Assembly (NCBI GenBank): GCA_013813215.1
Contig: JACCSC010000503.1
Location: 1 to 5,266, forward strand
Length of the DNA stretch: 5,266 nt
Source: Geodermatophilaceae bacterium
GTDB lineage: Bacteria; Actinomycetota; Actinomycetes; Mycobacteriales; Geodermatophilaceae
Direction: 5' to 3'
Each line of letters starts with the position of its first letter. The stretch's first letter is position 1. Position numbers and translations under genes: made by a program. Under the pieces are notes generated by a model. It was not told the DNA's origin, did no database searches, and was given only the letters and a program-made list of their open reading frames with translations. Below, one piece after another: positions 5,186-5,266 of the stretch.

Positions 5186-5266
5186 ACTCTCAGCCCGGGC
5201 CCGCGCCGTGGTGGACGTCCGCGGTGGTGTACCAGGTGTACCCGCGCAGCTTCGCCGACTCCGACG
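5173..5266 (+). CDS. GH13 alpha-glucosidase / oligo-1,6-glucosidase-type enzyme, N-terminal fragment, runs off right edge
   Basis: Only 31 codons are visible, but PWWTSAVVYQVYPRSFADSD (residues 12-31) is the hallmark opening of GH13 alpha-glucosidases, oligo-1,6-glucosidases and trehalose-related hydrolases, which normally continue into GDGxGDLxG. These enzymes cleave alpha-glucosidic bonds in short oligosaccharides, usually in the cytosol. The start is uncertain. GTG 5173 gives MARLNSQPGPAP before the conserved block and overlaps the acidic gene by 13 bases. GTG 5164 is a slightly longer alternative, and CTG 5182 is possible. No clear Shine-Dalgarno sequence precedes any of them, consistent with coupling to the gene before. 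No terminator or promoter is seen at the junction, so it may belong to the same transcript. Catalytic Asp/Glu residues lie beyond the window, so the exact specificity cannot be read. Confidence 0.82.
   Translation, partial: MARLNSQPGPAPWWTSAVVYQVYPRSFADSD

Noticed and set aside
1..5266. Mobile elements, CRISPR arrays, tRNA or rRNA genes
   Set aside because: No transposase motif, terminal inverted repeat, spaced direct repeats or tRNA-like cloverleaf was seen on either strand.

Overview
The window is high-GC DNA with the codon use of an actinomycete: third positions are almost all G or C, GTG and TTG starts occur, and genes are tightly packed. Protein relatives recalled from memory point to Actinomycetota. 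The deoC / ALDH / ALDH-like / acidic-repeat-protein order suggests Micromonosporales or a relative, but this is an inference without any search.

Left edge (1-539). On the minus strand lies the N-terminal part of a zinc-independent medium-chain dehydrogenase/reductase. Head-to-head with it on the plus strand is the C-terminal half of a TetR-family regulator. Both are missing their proper 5' ends at the same place (about 229-240), and the regulator also appears to carry a one-base frameshift near 264. This looks like a deletion or rearrangement scar that removed a divergent promoter, the regulator's DNA-binding domain and the dehydrogenase's first strand.

Centre (562-3899). A G+C-rich hairpin and a leaderless-type -10 hexamer (TAGACT) precede deoC (deoxyribose-phosphate aldolase, the long form resembling the eukaryotic enzyme). 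Four bases later comes a complete, catalytically intact aldehyde dehydrogenase. An 8-base overlap leads into a 301-residue ALDH-like protein that keeps the N-terminal ALDH fold but has lost the catalytic Asn, Lys, Glu and Cys. Together the two have the length and domain order of ALDH16, a two-domain enzyme with an active and a degenerate half, here split into two genes. The likely logic is that DeoC cleaves deoxyribose 5-phosphate to glyceraldehyde 3-phosphate and acetaldehyde, and the ALDH oxidises the acetaldehyde or a related aldehyde.

Right (3899-5266). A TGATG junction couples the ALDH-like gene to a 428-residue acidic protein of unknown function. It consists of two diverged copies of a module of about 170-178 residues joined by an Asp/Glu-rich linker. 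The window ends in the first codons of a GH13 alpha-glucosidase-type gene that appears to overlap the acidic gene's 3' end. From deoC onward there is no non-coding gap longer than 4 bases, so 598 to the right edge reads as one operon.
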